Source: Lactobacillus mulieris
GTDB lineage: Bacteria > Bacillota > Bacilli > Lactobacillales > Lactobacillaceae
Assembly: GCF_007095465.1 (NCBI RefSeq)
Contig: NZ_SDGL01000007.1
Span: 1 to 64,000, forward strand
Length of the DNA stretch: 64,000 bases
Direction: 5' to 3'
Shown: positions 1 through 8,877 of the stretch, piece by piece
How positions within the stretch are numbered: position 1 is the stretch's first letter
Layout: every line of letters starts with the position of its first letter
Notes under the pieces: model-generated
The model's database searches: none
The model's input: only the letters and a program-made list of their open reading frames with translations
Told to the model about the DNA's origin: nothing
Position numbers and translations under genes: made by a program

Positions 1-57
1 ATTACTATTTACAAGTCGAGTCTAACAAGATTGGACTTTTTTATTAACTAAAACGAT

Positions 58-579
58 TTAACTAGCACCACGCGTACAGGTAGATATTTTATTTTGCTCA
101 TTTTTAGCACATATCCTTATTTTAGCTTTTTTCATTTCAGAACCCGAAATTTCTGTAAAAGTAGATCCTGCTGAATGTTTAAGGGCATATCTTTTTAATC
201 GACTACTTAAGCAAAAAATAAAATAGGAATCAATAATGTTTTTATTAGGCTGAATTGACTGAAAACCTTGATTAGTAGCACTGGGATTGATAATAATCCC
301 TGTATTTCCAATGCCAGCTCTAGAAGTAAATAATATAGCTCCCGGATTTAATAATCGAGCTGATGATTTTTTTAAGCCTAATTCGGAAAGCTTTCTTTGA
401 CTTTCATGTAAATAAATTGTTTTTCCAACTTCAGTAGGTGTAAACCAATTTATATTGCCATCCCAATATTCTAGATTAGATGTACTTGGCGTACCACCAC
501 CTATTATTTCAGCCACATCCCCCAACTTAACCTTCTTCCAAGGCTCATCAAACCCTCGAAATCTGACCTTAGGATACAA
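58..579 (-). pseudogene. Truncated type I restriction specificity subunit (silent hsdS cassette)
   Basis: A single target-recognition domain of HsdS followed by an abrupt, unrelated tail. The first 20 residues are almost identical to residues 25-45 of the full-length HsdS at 1018-2286. The region then diverges into its own recognition domain (GGGTPSTS, FTPTEVGK, FTSRAGIGN). HsdS normally has two such domains and over 380 residues; this has about 173 and stops just after the NEQNKIS motif, where a linker helix should start. It has only a TTG start and no obvious ribosome site, and a stop codon lies four codons before the repeated DEQR segment. I read it as an unexpressed donor of DNA specificity that could recombine with the active gene. 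The rearranged 3' end suggests past site-specific or homologous recombination. Confidence 0.75.
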
Positions 580-593
580 TCGTTGTTCATCAG
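520..593 (-). repeat. hsdS direct repeat, copy in the truncated cassette
   Basis: A 74-bp segment that matches 2155-2228 at 72 of 74 positions by eye, in the same orientation. It encodes the DEQRLYPKVRFRGFDEPWKKV stretch just before the first recognition domain, so exchange through it would swap the following domain. Confidence 0.85.
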
Positions 594-716
594 ATTATTT
601 GAGTGCAATAAAAAGTGATATTTTTGCTTCAACTCAAATAAAAATAGAGAATGAAGTACTACCAAAAGGTTTGACTTTTTACTATCAGATTTCATATAAT
701 TATAACTGAAATGAAA

Positions 717-749
717 AGAGGGCAACGGAGTCCCAGTCCGTTACCCTCG
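717..749 (-). terminator. Hairpin terminator downstream of the small hydrophobic peptide gene
   Basis: On the minus strand the arms GAGGGTAACGGA and TCCGTTGCCCTC form a 12-bp stem with one mismatch, followed by TTTTC. It would end a short minus-strand transcript covering the peptide gene at 778-867. Confidence 0.5.
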
Positions 750-776
750 AACGTAGTTGAATAACTAGAGTTGTTA

Positions 777-805
777 GCTAATCTTTATGATTAGCTTTTT
801 TTATT
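777..805 (+). terminator. Rho-independent terminator, plus direction
   Basis: AGCTAATC and GATTAGCT arms around a five-base loop, followed by seven T. It overlaps the 3' end of the peptide gene on the other strand. This is the layout expected if a convergent antisense RNA ends here, but no plus-strand promoter or gene was identified. Confidence 0.55.
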
Positions 806-867
806 ATCGCATAGGCAAGTGCAAAGTATATACTTGCTTTGCCAATTGCAATAATGACTTCGGCCAT
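778..867 (-). CDS. Small hydrophobic peptide (possible type I toxin), 29 aa
   Basis: The reading frame encodes a 29-residue peptide with a single hydrophobic segment (AEVIIAIGKASIYFALAYAII) and a charged KKANHKD tail, the general shape of type I toxin-antitoxin peptides. The same frame stays open and hydrophobic upstream to a GTG at 909, but that codon overlaps the only good ribosome site (GGAGG at 909-913). An ATG at 901 is ideally spaced from that GGAGG but opens a different frame of 36 codons, so the translated frame is uncertain. The mRNA would carry a 5' hairpin (GTAGTT...AACTAC) and a 3' terminator. It does not match the Fst, TxpA or Lpt sequences I know. Confidence 0.3.
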   Translation of the reverse strand: MAEVIIAIGKASIYFALAYAIIKKANHKD

Positions 868-1017
868 TAAGGCACAACCCCAGTCTATTCCGAATAAACA
901 TACAAGCACCTCCAAGTTGAATAAATGAAATGGGAGGATGTAGTTATTCTGAACTACTAACTCATCTATTGACGAGCTTTTTTTATTATATCAAAGCAAA
1001 AATACGCTTGGTAGATA

Positions 1018-2286
1018 TCAAATGAATAAATTTTGAAGTAGGAATTTTTTAAGTCGAATAATTAATTTTTTTGCATCAGAATATTTATAGGTTAAAGAAT
1101 AAGATTTCAACCAAATTTTTGAGATATCTTTTTGCTCATTTAGATTAGGAACCATTGTTTCAATATTTGAAAAATCTTTTTTATTAATAATTTGCATAGC
1201 AGTATTTGCAGTTAAGCAGTCAATTCTTTTAGACCATTGTAAAGATTTAAATGCTAAAAATGTTGAATCATTAAAACTGTTAGGCGTAACCGCATTGATT
1301 TGCTGATTAAATGCAACCTTCTCTTTAAACACGCAAGTATTCTTTCCAATACTTGCGATACAAGTTACTAAAATTGAACCTTTAGGAGCAATTTGAGCTT
1401 TTTTCAGCCCCGAATTTGAAATAAATCTACTCGTATTATAGTTATACAAATCAACGATTTCGGTTGGAGTTACAAATGGCATTCCTATATTTGTATAATT
1501 AGATCTAACACTTGGTGTTGGAGTTTTTCCAGTTCTAATTTCACCTAAATCAGAAAGCTTTACTTTATTCCAGTGTGAATAATTGCCTTTAATAAATATG
1601 TTAGGGTGCTTTTTTTCAGTATTTAAATTTTCTAAAAGGTATCTATATAGCTGCTTCATAAGCTCTAATTTTCGTTGTTGAAGAGAAAGTAGAGTATCAA
1701 CTTTTTTAAAAAGTTTAGAAATGAGCATATTCTCACTTTTACTAGCCATTTTAAAATCAAATTTTCTAATATCTCCAAGCGAAATAAATTTTTGCGAATT
1801 TCCAGAATTCAGTCTATTAGTATATTTTTTTAAAATATCAGATTGTATAATTTGAATTAAATTTATTGATGGTATTTCAGAGTTGCTTTTTATTAATGCA
1901 ACATTTTTTATGGCAAATCCAGATTTTTTTACAATAGCTACATTTCCGATAGTACCAATCATTCCAAATAAGATATCATTCTTTTCAACCAAAGAACGTT
2001 TATTTATTTCTTCATAATCTTTTTTTGAAATATAAGAAATATCGTCAAAATTAATAGTACCATTTTCTAAGTTTTTAGAAGTGATTAATGGGTAGCCATT
2101 TTGAGATACATATTTCGGTGACTCATGTGTTCCATCTCTGACATCTGCAATTTGCCCCAACTTAACCTTCTTCCAAGGCTCATCAAACCCACGAAATCTG
2201 ACCTTCGGATACAATCGTTGTTCATCAGCGTGAGTGCTATTGCCAGCATCCCTGCTACCACTGCTTTTCATCAAATCATCTGTCAT
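1018..2286 (-). CDS. hsdS: Type I restriction-modification system specificity subunit HsdS
   Basis: HsdS sets the DNA target of the type I complex and docks two HsdM and two HsdR subunits. The 422-residue protein has the usual two half-repeats: recognition domain 1 begins at about residue 45 (KKVKLGQIADV) and domain 2 at about residue 235 (NKVKLSDLGEIRTGKTPTPS, with VTPTEI and TCIASIGKN). Each is followed by a conserved helix (LLSLQQRKLELMKQLYRYLL after the first). It starts 22 bp after hsdM behind a GTGGGGTG ribosome site, so the three genes form one operon. A 74-bp stretch near its 5' end is repeated in the truncated cassette at 58-579. The DNA target cannot be predicted from sequence. Confidence 0.93.
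   Translation of the reverse strand: MTDDLMKSSGSRDAGNSTHADEQRLYPKVRFRGFDEPWKKVKLGQIADVRDGTHESPKYVSQNGYPLITSKNLENGTINFDDISYISKKDYEEINKRSLVEKNDILFGMIGTIGNVAIVKKSGFAIKNVALIKSNSEIPSINLIQIIQSDILKKYTNRLNSGNSQKFISLGDIRKFDFKMASKSENMLISKLFKKVDTLLSLQQRKLELMKQLYRYLLENLNTEKKHPNIFIKGNYSHWNKVKLSDLGEIRTGKTPTPSVRSNYTNIGMPFVTPTEIVDLYNYNTSRFISNSGLKKAQIAPKGSILVTCIASIGKNTCVFKEKVAFNQQINAVTPNSFNDSTFLAFKSLQWSKRIDCLTANTAMQIINKKDFSNIETMVPNLNEQKDISKIWLKSYSLTYKYSDAKKLIIRLKKFLLQNLFI
2155..2228 (-). repeat. hsdS direct repeat, copy in the active gene
   Basis: Partner of the 74-bp repeat at 520-593. The two copies are about 1.6 kb apart and in direct orientation, so recombination between them would delete the intervening DNA or convert one copy, not invert it. 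Confidence 0.85.
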
Positions 2287-2308
2287 TATTTTTCACCCCA
2301 CTTTTCTC

Positions 2309-3961
2309 TTAGTTCTTCTCAAACACGCTAATAAACTTGTCCAATTGTGCCCGTAAATCATCATCATCTGTCGTTAATTCTTTTAACATTTCTAACAGTT
2401 CTTTCTTATTTTCGGCAATCTTTTGGTTAACTTCTTCAAGTTCATCAGCAACTTTTCCTAAGTCAACTGGTGGTTCTGGTTCAAATGTATCTACATAACG
2501 TGGAATGTTTAAGTTGTAGTCATTTTCCTTGATTTCATCAAGTTCTGCTTTGTGAGCATACTTATCTACATCTTCACGCTTAAGGTAAGTTGAAATAATC
2601 TTATCAATGTTTTCTTCAGTTAATTTGTTTTGATTCTTCCCCTTTTCAAACTCACGGCTAGCATCAATAAAGAAGATATCTTTATTTTGACGATTCTTCT
2701 TAAAGACAAGCACAATTGTAGGAATACTTACGCCATAGAATAAGTTAGCTGGCAAGCCGATTACTGCATCAAGGTAGTTCTTTTCAATAATGTTTTGACG
2801 AATTACACCTTCGGCTGCACCACGGAACAAGACACCGTGTGGAAGAACAATTGCCATTGTTCCCTCAGGTGATAAGTGGTATAACCCATGAAGAACGAAA
2901 GCATAATCAGCCTTGGTCTTTGGTGCCAGCTTCCCATAAGCTGAAAAACGTGGGTCTTTTAACTTGTTTTCGTTATTGTCCCAGTGAGCTGAATATGGTG
3001 GGTTTGCAACAACTGCATCAAAGTTAGTCTTAGGACGGTCAACCCCTTGGGCATCAAGTCCATCTGGCCAATCTGCTTCAAGTGTATCAGCATTAGACAA
3101 GTGAATATTAGTAAATTCGACACCGTGCATCATCAAGTTCATTCGTGACAAGTTGTAAGTAGTAGTGTTCTTTTCTTGACCGTAGAACTTCACAACACCA
3201 GGCTTCTTACCGCCAGGAACTTCACCTTGAACAGTAAGCAATAATGAACCTGAACCACAAGTAGGGTCATATACTTCGAATTCTTCTGGTTCACCTTTTA
3301 AGTTTGCAGTTACCAACTTAGCTAAAACTTTTGAAACTTCAAATGGAGTGTAAAATTCCCCACCCTTTTTACCAGCACTAGCTGCAAATTGACCAATTAA
3401 GTATTCATAGATTGTCCCAAGGATATCTTTTCCGTTTTCATCTTTGTATTCAATAGTATCTACCAACTGAACAATCTTACTAATTGACTTAGCACGATCA
3501 TTGGTATTGCTACCAAGACGAGAATCTCCTAAATTAACATCATTGAAAACTCCACGGAAATCTTGACTAGCAGTCTTATTGTTTGCTAATTCAGTATTCT
3601 TAGCGAAGTGATCAAGTAAGTCTTGATAATCACTTGGAATTACTTCTTTATCTTGAACACGCTTAATTAATGAGGCCCAAGTATCATGGGGTTCGATTGC
3701 ATACCCCAAACTTGATGCAATATCTTCTAAGTAATCTGTTAAATCTTCCCCACTAGCTTCTCGAACATATGCGTCATTAACACTTTCACCATCTTCGATG
3801 TCTAAAATATCGTTTTTCACCAAGTAGTCCTCTTGATGTTCAGACAAATAACGGTAAAACATGAACGCCAAAATATAATTTTTATATTCTGAGGCATCCA
3901 TATTTCCTCTAAGTTCATTAGCCATCGCCCATAATTTAGTTGTGATATCTTTTTCTGACAT
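2309..3961 (-). CDS. hsdM: Type I restriction-modification system DNA methyltransferase HsdM
   Basis: N6-adenine methyltransferase subunit, 550 residues, the usual size. An N-terminal helical HsdM domain (about 1-140) is followed by the Rossmann-type catalytic domain with GEFYTP (201-206), the AdoMet-binding motif DPTCGSGS (232-239) and the catalytic NPPY (320-323). The C-terminal coiled segment (about 505-545) probably contacts HsdS. It transfers methyl groups from AdoMet to adenine at the site chosen by HsdS and protects the host DNA. It lies between hsdR (18 bp upstream) and hsdS. All catalytic motifs are intact, so methylation should be active. Confidence 0.97.
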   Translation of the reverse strand: MSEKDITTKLWAMANELRGNMDASEYKNYILAFMFYRYLSEHQEDYLVKNDILDIEDGESVNDAYVREASGEDLTDYLEDIASSLGYAIEPHDTWASLIKRVQDKEVIPSDYQDLLDHFAKNTELANNKTASQDFRGVFNDVNLGDSRLGSNTNDRAKSISKIVQLVDTIEYKDENGKDILGTIYEYLIGQFAASAGKKGGEFYTPFEVSKVLAKLVTANLKGEPEEFEVYDPTCGSGSLLLTVQGEVPGGKKPGVVKFYGQEKNTTTYNLSRMNLMMHGVEFTNIHLSNADTLEADWPDGLDAQGVDRPKTNFDAVVANPPYSAHWDNNENKLKDPRFSAYGKLAPKTKADYAFVLHGLYHLSPEGTMAIVLPHGVLFRGAAEGVIRQNIIEKNYLDAVIGLPANLFYGVSIPTIVLVFKKNRQNKDIFFIDASREFEKGKNQNKLTEENIDKIISTYLKREDVDKYAHKAELDEIKENDYNLNIPRYVDTFEPEPPVDLGKVADELEEVNQKIAENKKELLEMLKELTTDDDDLRAQLDKFISVFEKN

Positions 3962-3979
3962 TTATTCTCTTCCCTACTC

Positions 3980-6900
3980 TTAAATTTCTCTCTTAAGTTC
4001 ATCTGCCAACTCATAAATAGCATCAGCAAGTGAATTTCTATATTTTATTTTTGACAACTTAACAACTTTTTCATCCGTTGCACGTTTTTTATATGTTTCA
4101 GCAGCGGCTTTTTTAATTGCATCAATTTTTCCAGAATCGTTTAAATCTTTTTGGCCAAGACGGTGGTTAGCAAACATCGACTTTAATTCTTCGGTAGTTA
4201 CTACATCAGCAATTCCCCACTTAATTCTGAATTTATAAATAATATCATCGATTTCAGTTTCATTAGCTTGAGAAATCACTTCATGAACATCTTCAATATG
4301 ATATGGATACTTTTGATTTTCAGCATCTTTAGGATATTGCTTATTAACAATTGCTCTACTAGTCCGTTCAATTTGCTTAGCATAAGCTCGATTATCCATT
4401 GATAAAGTGAATTCTCTAATCTTATCCTGAATTTTACGAACTGCTTCTTTATCATCTTCATGAACCTTATTAATAAGTTCTTCAATCAAGTGAGTAAGAT
4501 AATCATAATTAATTACGACTTCCTTAATGTGAGTCATACGCAAGTCGATGTCTGGCAAAGGATTACCCGGATTTACTGGATTTATTGTTTTAATCAAGTT
4601 AGGTAATACTGTCGTAATTTTCTTTTCTTCTTGTTCAGAAATACCCAATTGTGAAAGTAATTTTTCAGGATGTTCATAATCATAACCAACTTCTTCACCA
4701 TTCTCATCAATTTTATGATCATATTGCTTAAGTATTTCAATTTCTCGACTATATTTTTGAAGTAATTGTTTTAGTTCTTTTTGATTTTCTTCAGACTTTG
4801 GAACTTCTTCAAGTGTATCATTTGTGAGCGTTCTAAGACGGTCAATAGTTTTTCTTACTTCATTAACTTGTTCTTTATATGATGGTACAGTAACTGGATT
4901 ATCATCATCCTTTAGTAATTTATCTTGACTAAAGGCCGAAGACTTATTTGCATAAATAGAAAGGGCTCTATTCATCAACTTTTCATTTTCAACCGGCCAA
5001 CGATAATTAACAATTCTTCCAAAAGGTTTAGTCTGCATATCAGCAATCCGGTTAGTTCTTGAATATGCTTGAATTAAGCTGGCATTTCTTAAGATTCGGT
5101 CAACATACAAGGTATTCAATCCTGGAGCGTCAAAACCAGTTAATAATTGGTCAACAACAATAACCAAATCTAAGTAGTTCTTATCAAAGGCCGTCTTATT
5201 CAGTCTTGAAACAACATCAGCAGTATATCCTGCAATATCATCCATTCCAAATGACGTACCAAACTGGGCATTATAAAGGTCTACTGCACGACTTAAATTC
5301 TTATTGTTTTCAACCATGTTGTCGTCATTACCGGTACTTTGTGAGAAGGTAACCGCAACTTTTAGAACTAAGCCACCATTTTTTTGATGTTCAGCATTAA
5401 CTCTTTGAAATTCATCATAGTACATCATAGCCATTGGAGTACTTGCACGATTACCACCTACGTGAGTTGTCAGTAATGCATTATATTGCCCATCATTTGA
5501 ACGATTACGCCAATTCTTAAAGATATCTTCAACAACTAATTTAACGTGTTCTTTATTCTCATCATAAAAAGTTGGCCCAATGGCATCATCGATATCATCA
5601 GGTTGCAAGTTTTCAATCTTGTGCTTAATATCTGCTTCAGTCCATTTAGGATATCTTTGATGATAAAACTCAGGCAAGAAATCGCTCTTCATCTTGTCTT
5701 CATCAATAGTTGTTTGGAAGTCAACCTTAAACCGCAAAACATTCCCATCACTAATTGCTTCTCTAATGGTATAGATATGAAGTGGCTCTCCAAAAACATC
5801 TTGAGTTCTTACACCATTTGCTGTTGTATCATCAAACATTGGCGTACCAGTATAGCCAACCCAAGCCCCTTTCTTAAAGGCTTTCTTTAACAAACTAAAA
5901 GCATCCCCACCAGTTGAACGGTGAGCTTCATCAACGATAAAGACAATATTCTTGTCAGGGTCTTTAAAACTATCACGTTTAACCAATGTCTCGAGTTTTT
6001 GTACACTAGTAACGATAATATCACTACCACGTTTACGTAACTTATTCTTCAAGTCAGTAGTGTTACGTGTATCAAGAACATTGCCCCAATCATCTTCACT
6101 TGCTTCTGGATCATAGGCGTGGTACTTTTCCATCGTTTGCCGAGTTAAAGCAATTCGATCAACTAAGAAAACCACTTTATCAACGTTAGGCAAGCGACTA
6201 GCAAGCCAAGCTGTTTTAAAACTAGTAATTGTTTTACCAGATCCAGTTGTGTGCCAGACATAACCAACGCGATTTTCACCATATTCAAAGTCCCAATGCT
6301 TGAGCTTTTCAATTACTGCCTGCGTTGCATAAACCTGATATGGTCGCATGACTTTAAGCATTTGATTATTAGGAGTACCGTCCAAAATCATATAACTTGT
6401 AGCCATTTGGTGGGCCATTGGAATACTCAAGACTGTATCCGCAAATTCAAGCCAATTATTGACCTGGGTATTGTCTTTTTTTCGTTGCCAGTGAAAGGCA
6501 AAATCTTTATTGAATTTATCAGCTGTAGTATTAGCCATGTATAAACATTCATGAGGAGACATTGCTACTAAAATTTGAACTGTAGAAAAGATGTCACTAT
6601 ATTGACCCTCTTCAATATACTGATGCATTTGATTCAATGCTTCATTAGCTGAAATGCCATCTTTCTTTTCTTCAATTTGAATAATTGGTAAGCCATTGAT
6701 AAGAAGCGTTGTATCAAATCTACGCTCTTGTTTTCCGTGAATTACTGCTGGTCTTTGAATTTGATTTACAACTTGATAAACCGTATCTCCAGCACCAACC
6801 TGTTTTTGATCGAAGACTTTCAAAAAAACGTGTCGCCCATCATCTAAGTCAATTTCAATTTGACTAATCCCATTTACACCATATAAGAATTGACCAGCTT

Positions 6901-7198
6901 GATATGGTGTATTCAAAGAAGAAATCTCTTTCTTTACTTGAGCAAATTCATTTTCTGACAATGGCCCATCAAGCTTGTCTTGATTATGTTGTTCCAAAAT
7001 CTTTTTGAAGTTTTGCCAAAGAGCAGGGGTAGTCTTTACATTAGGTAAATATTGCCAAATTTGCTTTCTACCTTGCTTACGCAAAGTATCAATAACATAA
7101 TTTTGACTTGGTTCATTAATTTCATATTGAGGAACCTTGCCAGTTGATAGATATTCAATTAAGGAGTTTTCAAAAATATCCTCTTTATCGTAAATCAT
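3980..7198 (-). CDS. hsdR: Type I restriction endonuclease subunit HsdR
   Basis: The 1072-residue motor and nuclease subunit. The N-terminal PD-(D/E)xK nuclease shows Asp162, then Glu176-x-Lys178 in GLPIIQIEEKK. The superfamily 2 helicase follows with Walker A HTTGSGKT (316-323), DEAH (423-426), and the YTGTP and QAYSRTNR motifs. The C-terminal third is helical and should bind HsdM. The complex translocates DNA using ATP and cuts unmethylated foreign DNA at a distance. It is first gene of the hsdRMS operon and starts with ATG at 7198. No frameshift or lost catalytic residue was seen, so restriction should be functional. Confidence 0.97.
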   Translation of the reverse strand: MIYDKEDIFENSLIEYLSTGKVPQYEINEPSQNYVIDTLRKQGRKQIWQYLPNVKTTPALWQNFKKILEQHNQDKLDGPLSENEFAQVKKEISSLNTPYQAGQFLYGVNGISQIEIDLDDGRHVFLKVFDQKQVGAGDTVYQVVNQIQRPAVIHGKQERRFDTTLLINGLPIIQIEEKKDGISANEALNQMHQYIEEGQYSDIFSTVQILVAMSPHECLYMANTTADKFNKDFAFHWQRKKDNTQVNNWLEFADTVLSIPMAHQMATSYMILDGTPNNQMLKVMRPYQVYATQAVIEKLKHWDFEYGENRVGYVWHTTGSGKTITSFKTAWLASRLPNVDKVVFLVDRIALTRQTMEKYHAYDPEASEDDWGNVLDTRNTTDLKNKLRKRGSDIIVTSVQKLETLVKRDSFKDPDKNIVFIVDEAHRSTGGDAFSLLKKAFKKGAWVGYTGTPMFDDTTANGVRTQDVFGEPLHIYTIREAISDGNVLRFKVDFQTTIDEDKMKSDFLPEFYHQRYPKWTEADIKHKIENLQPDDIDDAIGPTFYDENKEHVKLVVEDIFKNWRNRSNDGQYNALLTTHVGGNRASTPMAMMYYDEFQRVNAEHQKNGGLVLKVAVTFSQSTGNDDNMVENNKNLSRAVDLYNAQFGTSFGMDDIAGYTADVVSRLNKTAFDKNYLDLVIVVDQLLTGFDAPGLNTLYVDRILRNASLIQAYSRTNRIADMQTKPFGRIVNYRWPVENEKLMNRALSIYANKSSAFSQDKLLKDDDNPVTVPSYKEQVNEVRKTIDRLRTLTNDTLEEVPKSEENQKELKQLLQKYSREIEILKQYDHKIDENGEEVGYDYEHPEKLLSQLGISEQEEKKITTVLPNLIKTINPVNPGNPLPDIDLRMTHIKEVVINYDYLTHLIEELINKVHEDDKEAVRKIQDKIREFTLSMDNRAYAKQIERTSRAIVNKQYPKDAENQKYPYHIEDVHEVISQANETEIDDIIYKFRIKWGIADVVTTEELKSMFANHRLGQKDLNDSGKIDAIKKAAAETYKKRATDEKVVKLSKIKYRNSLADAIYELADELKREI

Positions 7199-7221
7199 GA
7201 ATAACCCACTTTCGTTGTAAT

Positions 7222-7242
7222 TAAACTATAGTTTATATTATA
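7222..7242 (-). promoter_or_regulatory. hsdR promoter -10 with adjoining 14-bp palindrome
   Basis: On the minus strand a perfect TATAAT lies at 7237-7242. It is followed at once by the perfect palindrome TAAACTATAGTTTA (7222-7235), which covers the expected transcription start. This position suits a repressor of the restriction operon, but no regulator is encoded beside it. The -35 is weak. Confidence 0.45.
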
Positions 7243-7392
7243 CAAGAAACTGGCCTTAATAAAGCCCGACTTATTCAACTTCCCCCCGATCTCTACAAAA
7301 AATTTGGCGTGTTTTGCTTCTCCCATTCGTTATATATAGTGTAAGGCAATTGCGCGCATGACTTACATGATTTAGATATAAGGAGAATAACT

Positions 7393-7602
7393 ATGAATTT
7401 TGAATTATTAGAACAATCAGTCCAATATACTTTTTCATCAGAAAGTTACACCAACGGTAAATTAACACGCACATTGAAAAATGTTGCCAAAGATGCAACT
7501 GCTTCTGCTCTTGCCCAAGTAGGTCAAGCCCTCAGTAGCTTGCAAGGCGATACTTTATCAGATGCTATCTTAATCCAAAAGCAAAATATCAAGTTAGTTT
7601 AA
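7393..7602 (+). CDS. DUF1659 family protein
   Basis: A 69-residue protein that resembles DUF1659: a short protein with a central hydrophilic strand region (SYTNGKLTRTLKNVAKDATASAL) and a C-terminal alpha/beta end. The function of the family is not known. It starts behind an AAGGAGAATAACT ribosome site and is followed 28 bp later by a DUF2922 protein. These two families are often found as neighbours in Firmicutes, which supports both calls. It is divergent from hsdR. No signal peptide or membrane segment is present, so it should be cytoplasmic. Confidence 0.8.
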   Translation: MNFELLEQSVQYTFSSESYTNGKLTRTLKNVAKDATASALAQVGQALSSLQGDTLSDAILIQKQNIKLV

Positions 7603-7630
7603 TTTTTTGAAATAGTAAGGAGTCAATATC

Positions 7631-7870
7631 ATGTCTAAAGTTTTAAAATTAGGTTTTATCAATAGTGAAAATAAAAACACCACTTTATCATTGCCAAATG
7701 CTAAGGATGGCCTTGATGAAGCAGTTGTGCGTCAAGCGATGAAGAATATTAGCGATGCACATGCATTTAACAAGGATGGAGTTGACCCATATCACTCTGC
7801 TCGTATGGCTAAATACGTTGAAACAACTACAACAACTTTGTTTGATGACACTAAGTCTAATCAAGACTAG
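7631..7870 (+). CDS. DUF2922 family protein
   Basis: A 79-residue protein matching DUF2922: N-terminal KVLKLGFINSENKNTTLSL, then a helix with VRQAMKNISDAHAF, and the C-terminal Ala-Arg-Met-Ala-Lys-Tyr-Val-Glu-Thr-Thr motif common at the end of the family. Function unknown. Its AAGGAGT ribosome site lies just after the stop of the DUF1659 gene, and a strong terminator follows, so the two form a closed bicistronic unit. Confidence 0.82.
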   Translation: MSKVLKLGFINSENKNTTLSLPNAKDGLDEAVVRQAMKNISDAHAFNKDGVDPYHSARMAKYVETTTTTLFDDTKSNQD

Positions 7871-7920
7871 TGAATTAATCGCTACCGAAGCTAAAAAATT
7901 AATCAGCATTATAAAATAAA

Positions 7921-7949
7921 AGAAGCACCATAATTTGGTGCTTCTTTTT
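7921..7949 (+). terminator. Terminator of the DUF1659-DUF2922 operon
   Basis: AGAAGCACCA and TGGTGCTTCT form a perfect 10-bp stem with a five-base loop followed by a T run. Confidence 0.9.
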
Positions 7950-8311
7950 GTATATAAAGGATATTCTTATTAATTAACCCCACTGAGTCTTAATCTCCCA
8001 CAACTAAGATCTCTATTAAATAAATTGAAATATTTTGTTACCCATATTTATTCTAGCCTAAAAAAAGAACATCCTTTAATTGTTAAACCATGCCCCCACA
8101 GCAACAATTAGTAACAATTATTCTAATATTATTTAAGCAATAAACATAGAAAAAATCAATAGGTTTGAAGAATTAAATAAAACAATTCCTAAAAGCACTT
8201 ATATTTAACACACAATTTGTTATTTAATTAAATATCCCTTGACAAATTTCTTAAATGATAGAATTTATCTAATTTTTTAGGAATAATATTCTAGTTAAAC
8301 ATAGAGAATAT
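7950..8311. other. AT-rich intergenic region without a recognisable gene
   Basis: About 360 bp between the DUF2922 terminator and the terminator of the next minus-strand gene. A TTGACA occurs near 8240, but no well-spaced -10 or downstream gene accompanies it. No ORF with a ribosome site, tRNA or conserved RNA was recognised on either strand. Confidence 0.5.
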
Positions 8312-8344
8312 AAAAAAGCGATAACCCAAAATTAGGTTATCGCT
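8312..8344 (-). terminator. Terminator of the flavin-reductase-like gene
   Basis: AGCGATAACC and GGTTATCGCT form a perfect 10-bp stem. In the minus direction it is followed by six T, just after the gene ending at 8364. Confidence 0.85.
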
Positions 8345-8363
8345 CTTCTAAAAGCATTTTTAA

Positions 8364-8729
8364 TTAAGCATCAATTTCTTCGATGTCGATAACAACAACA
8401 TCACCGCTGGTCTTACCAGTCTTCTTGTATTGTGCTTCGATGAATTCCTTGTCTTCTGATACATGTGGAGTACCAATTACACGTACGTTAGTATGGCTAG
8501 GAACATCAGCAACTACAACAGCTACCTTGCTACCAGCTTGTACATTTTCCCATAAGTGTGCGTGAGTTACTTCAACCCATGCCAAATGGCTTTCGTCAAC
8601 AACGTTCAAAGAACCCTTAGGACCAACTTGTGGTTCACCATCTTTACTTACTGATGATACAAATGCAAGCTTGTCAGTAAAGAATTTTTGTTGATCTGCT
8701 GTTAATTTAGTACTTTCTAATTTCTTCAT
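8364..8729 (-). CDS. Pyridoxamine 5'-phosphate oxidase-like flavin-binding protein
   Basis: A 121-residue single-domain protein of the FMN-binding split-barrel (pyridoxamine 5'-phosphate oxidase-like) fold. The pattern LAFVSSVSKDGEPQVGPKGS near the N-terminus, the AWVEVTHAHLWENVQAGSKVAV centre and an RVIGTPHVSEDKEF strand are typical of short members. It is too short for true PdxH, so it is more likely an FMN-dependent oxidoreductase or flavin carrier of unknown substrate. It is monocistronic, with an AAGGAAAGGTATT ribosome site and its own terminator. Confidence 0.75.
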   Translation of the reverse strand: MKKLESTKLTADQQKFFTDKLAFVSSVSKDGEPQVGPKGSLNVVDESHLAWVEVTHAHLWENVQAGSKVAVVVADVPSHTNVRVIGTPHVSEDKEFIEAQYKKTGKTSGDVVVIDIEEIDA

Positions 8730-8877
8730 ATTAATACCTTTCCTTCTGCAATAAATTTCTAGAGCTTTACTCTGCTCTTAGAATAGTCCAAAAAATTGAT
8801 AAAAACAATTTATTTGCTTAATAAATAACAAGAACTTTTTAAACAGTATTAAAATAATAACATTTTATTAGTGCTTG

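Noticed and set aside
455..709. Plus-strand frame of 84 codons across the start of the hsdS cassette
   Set aside because: Most of it is antisense to the hsdS repeat, and it has no ribosome site or recognisable product.
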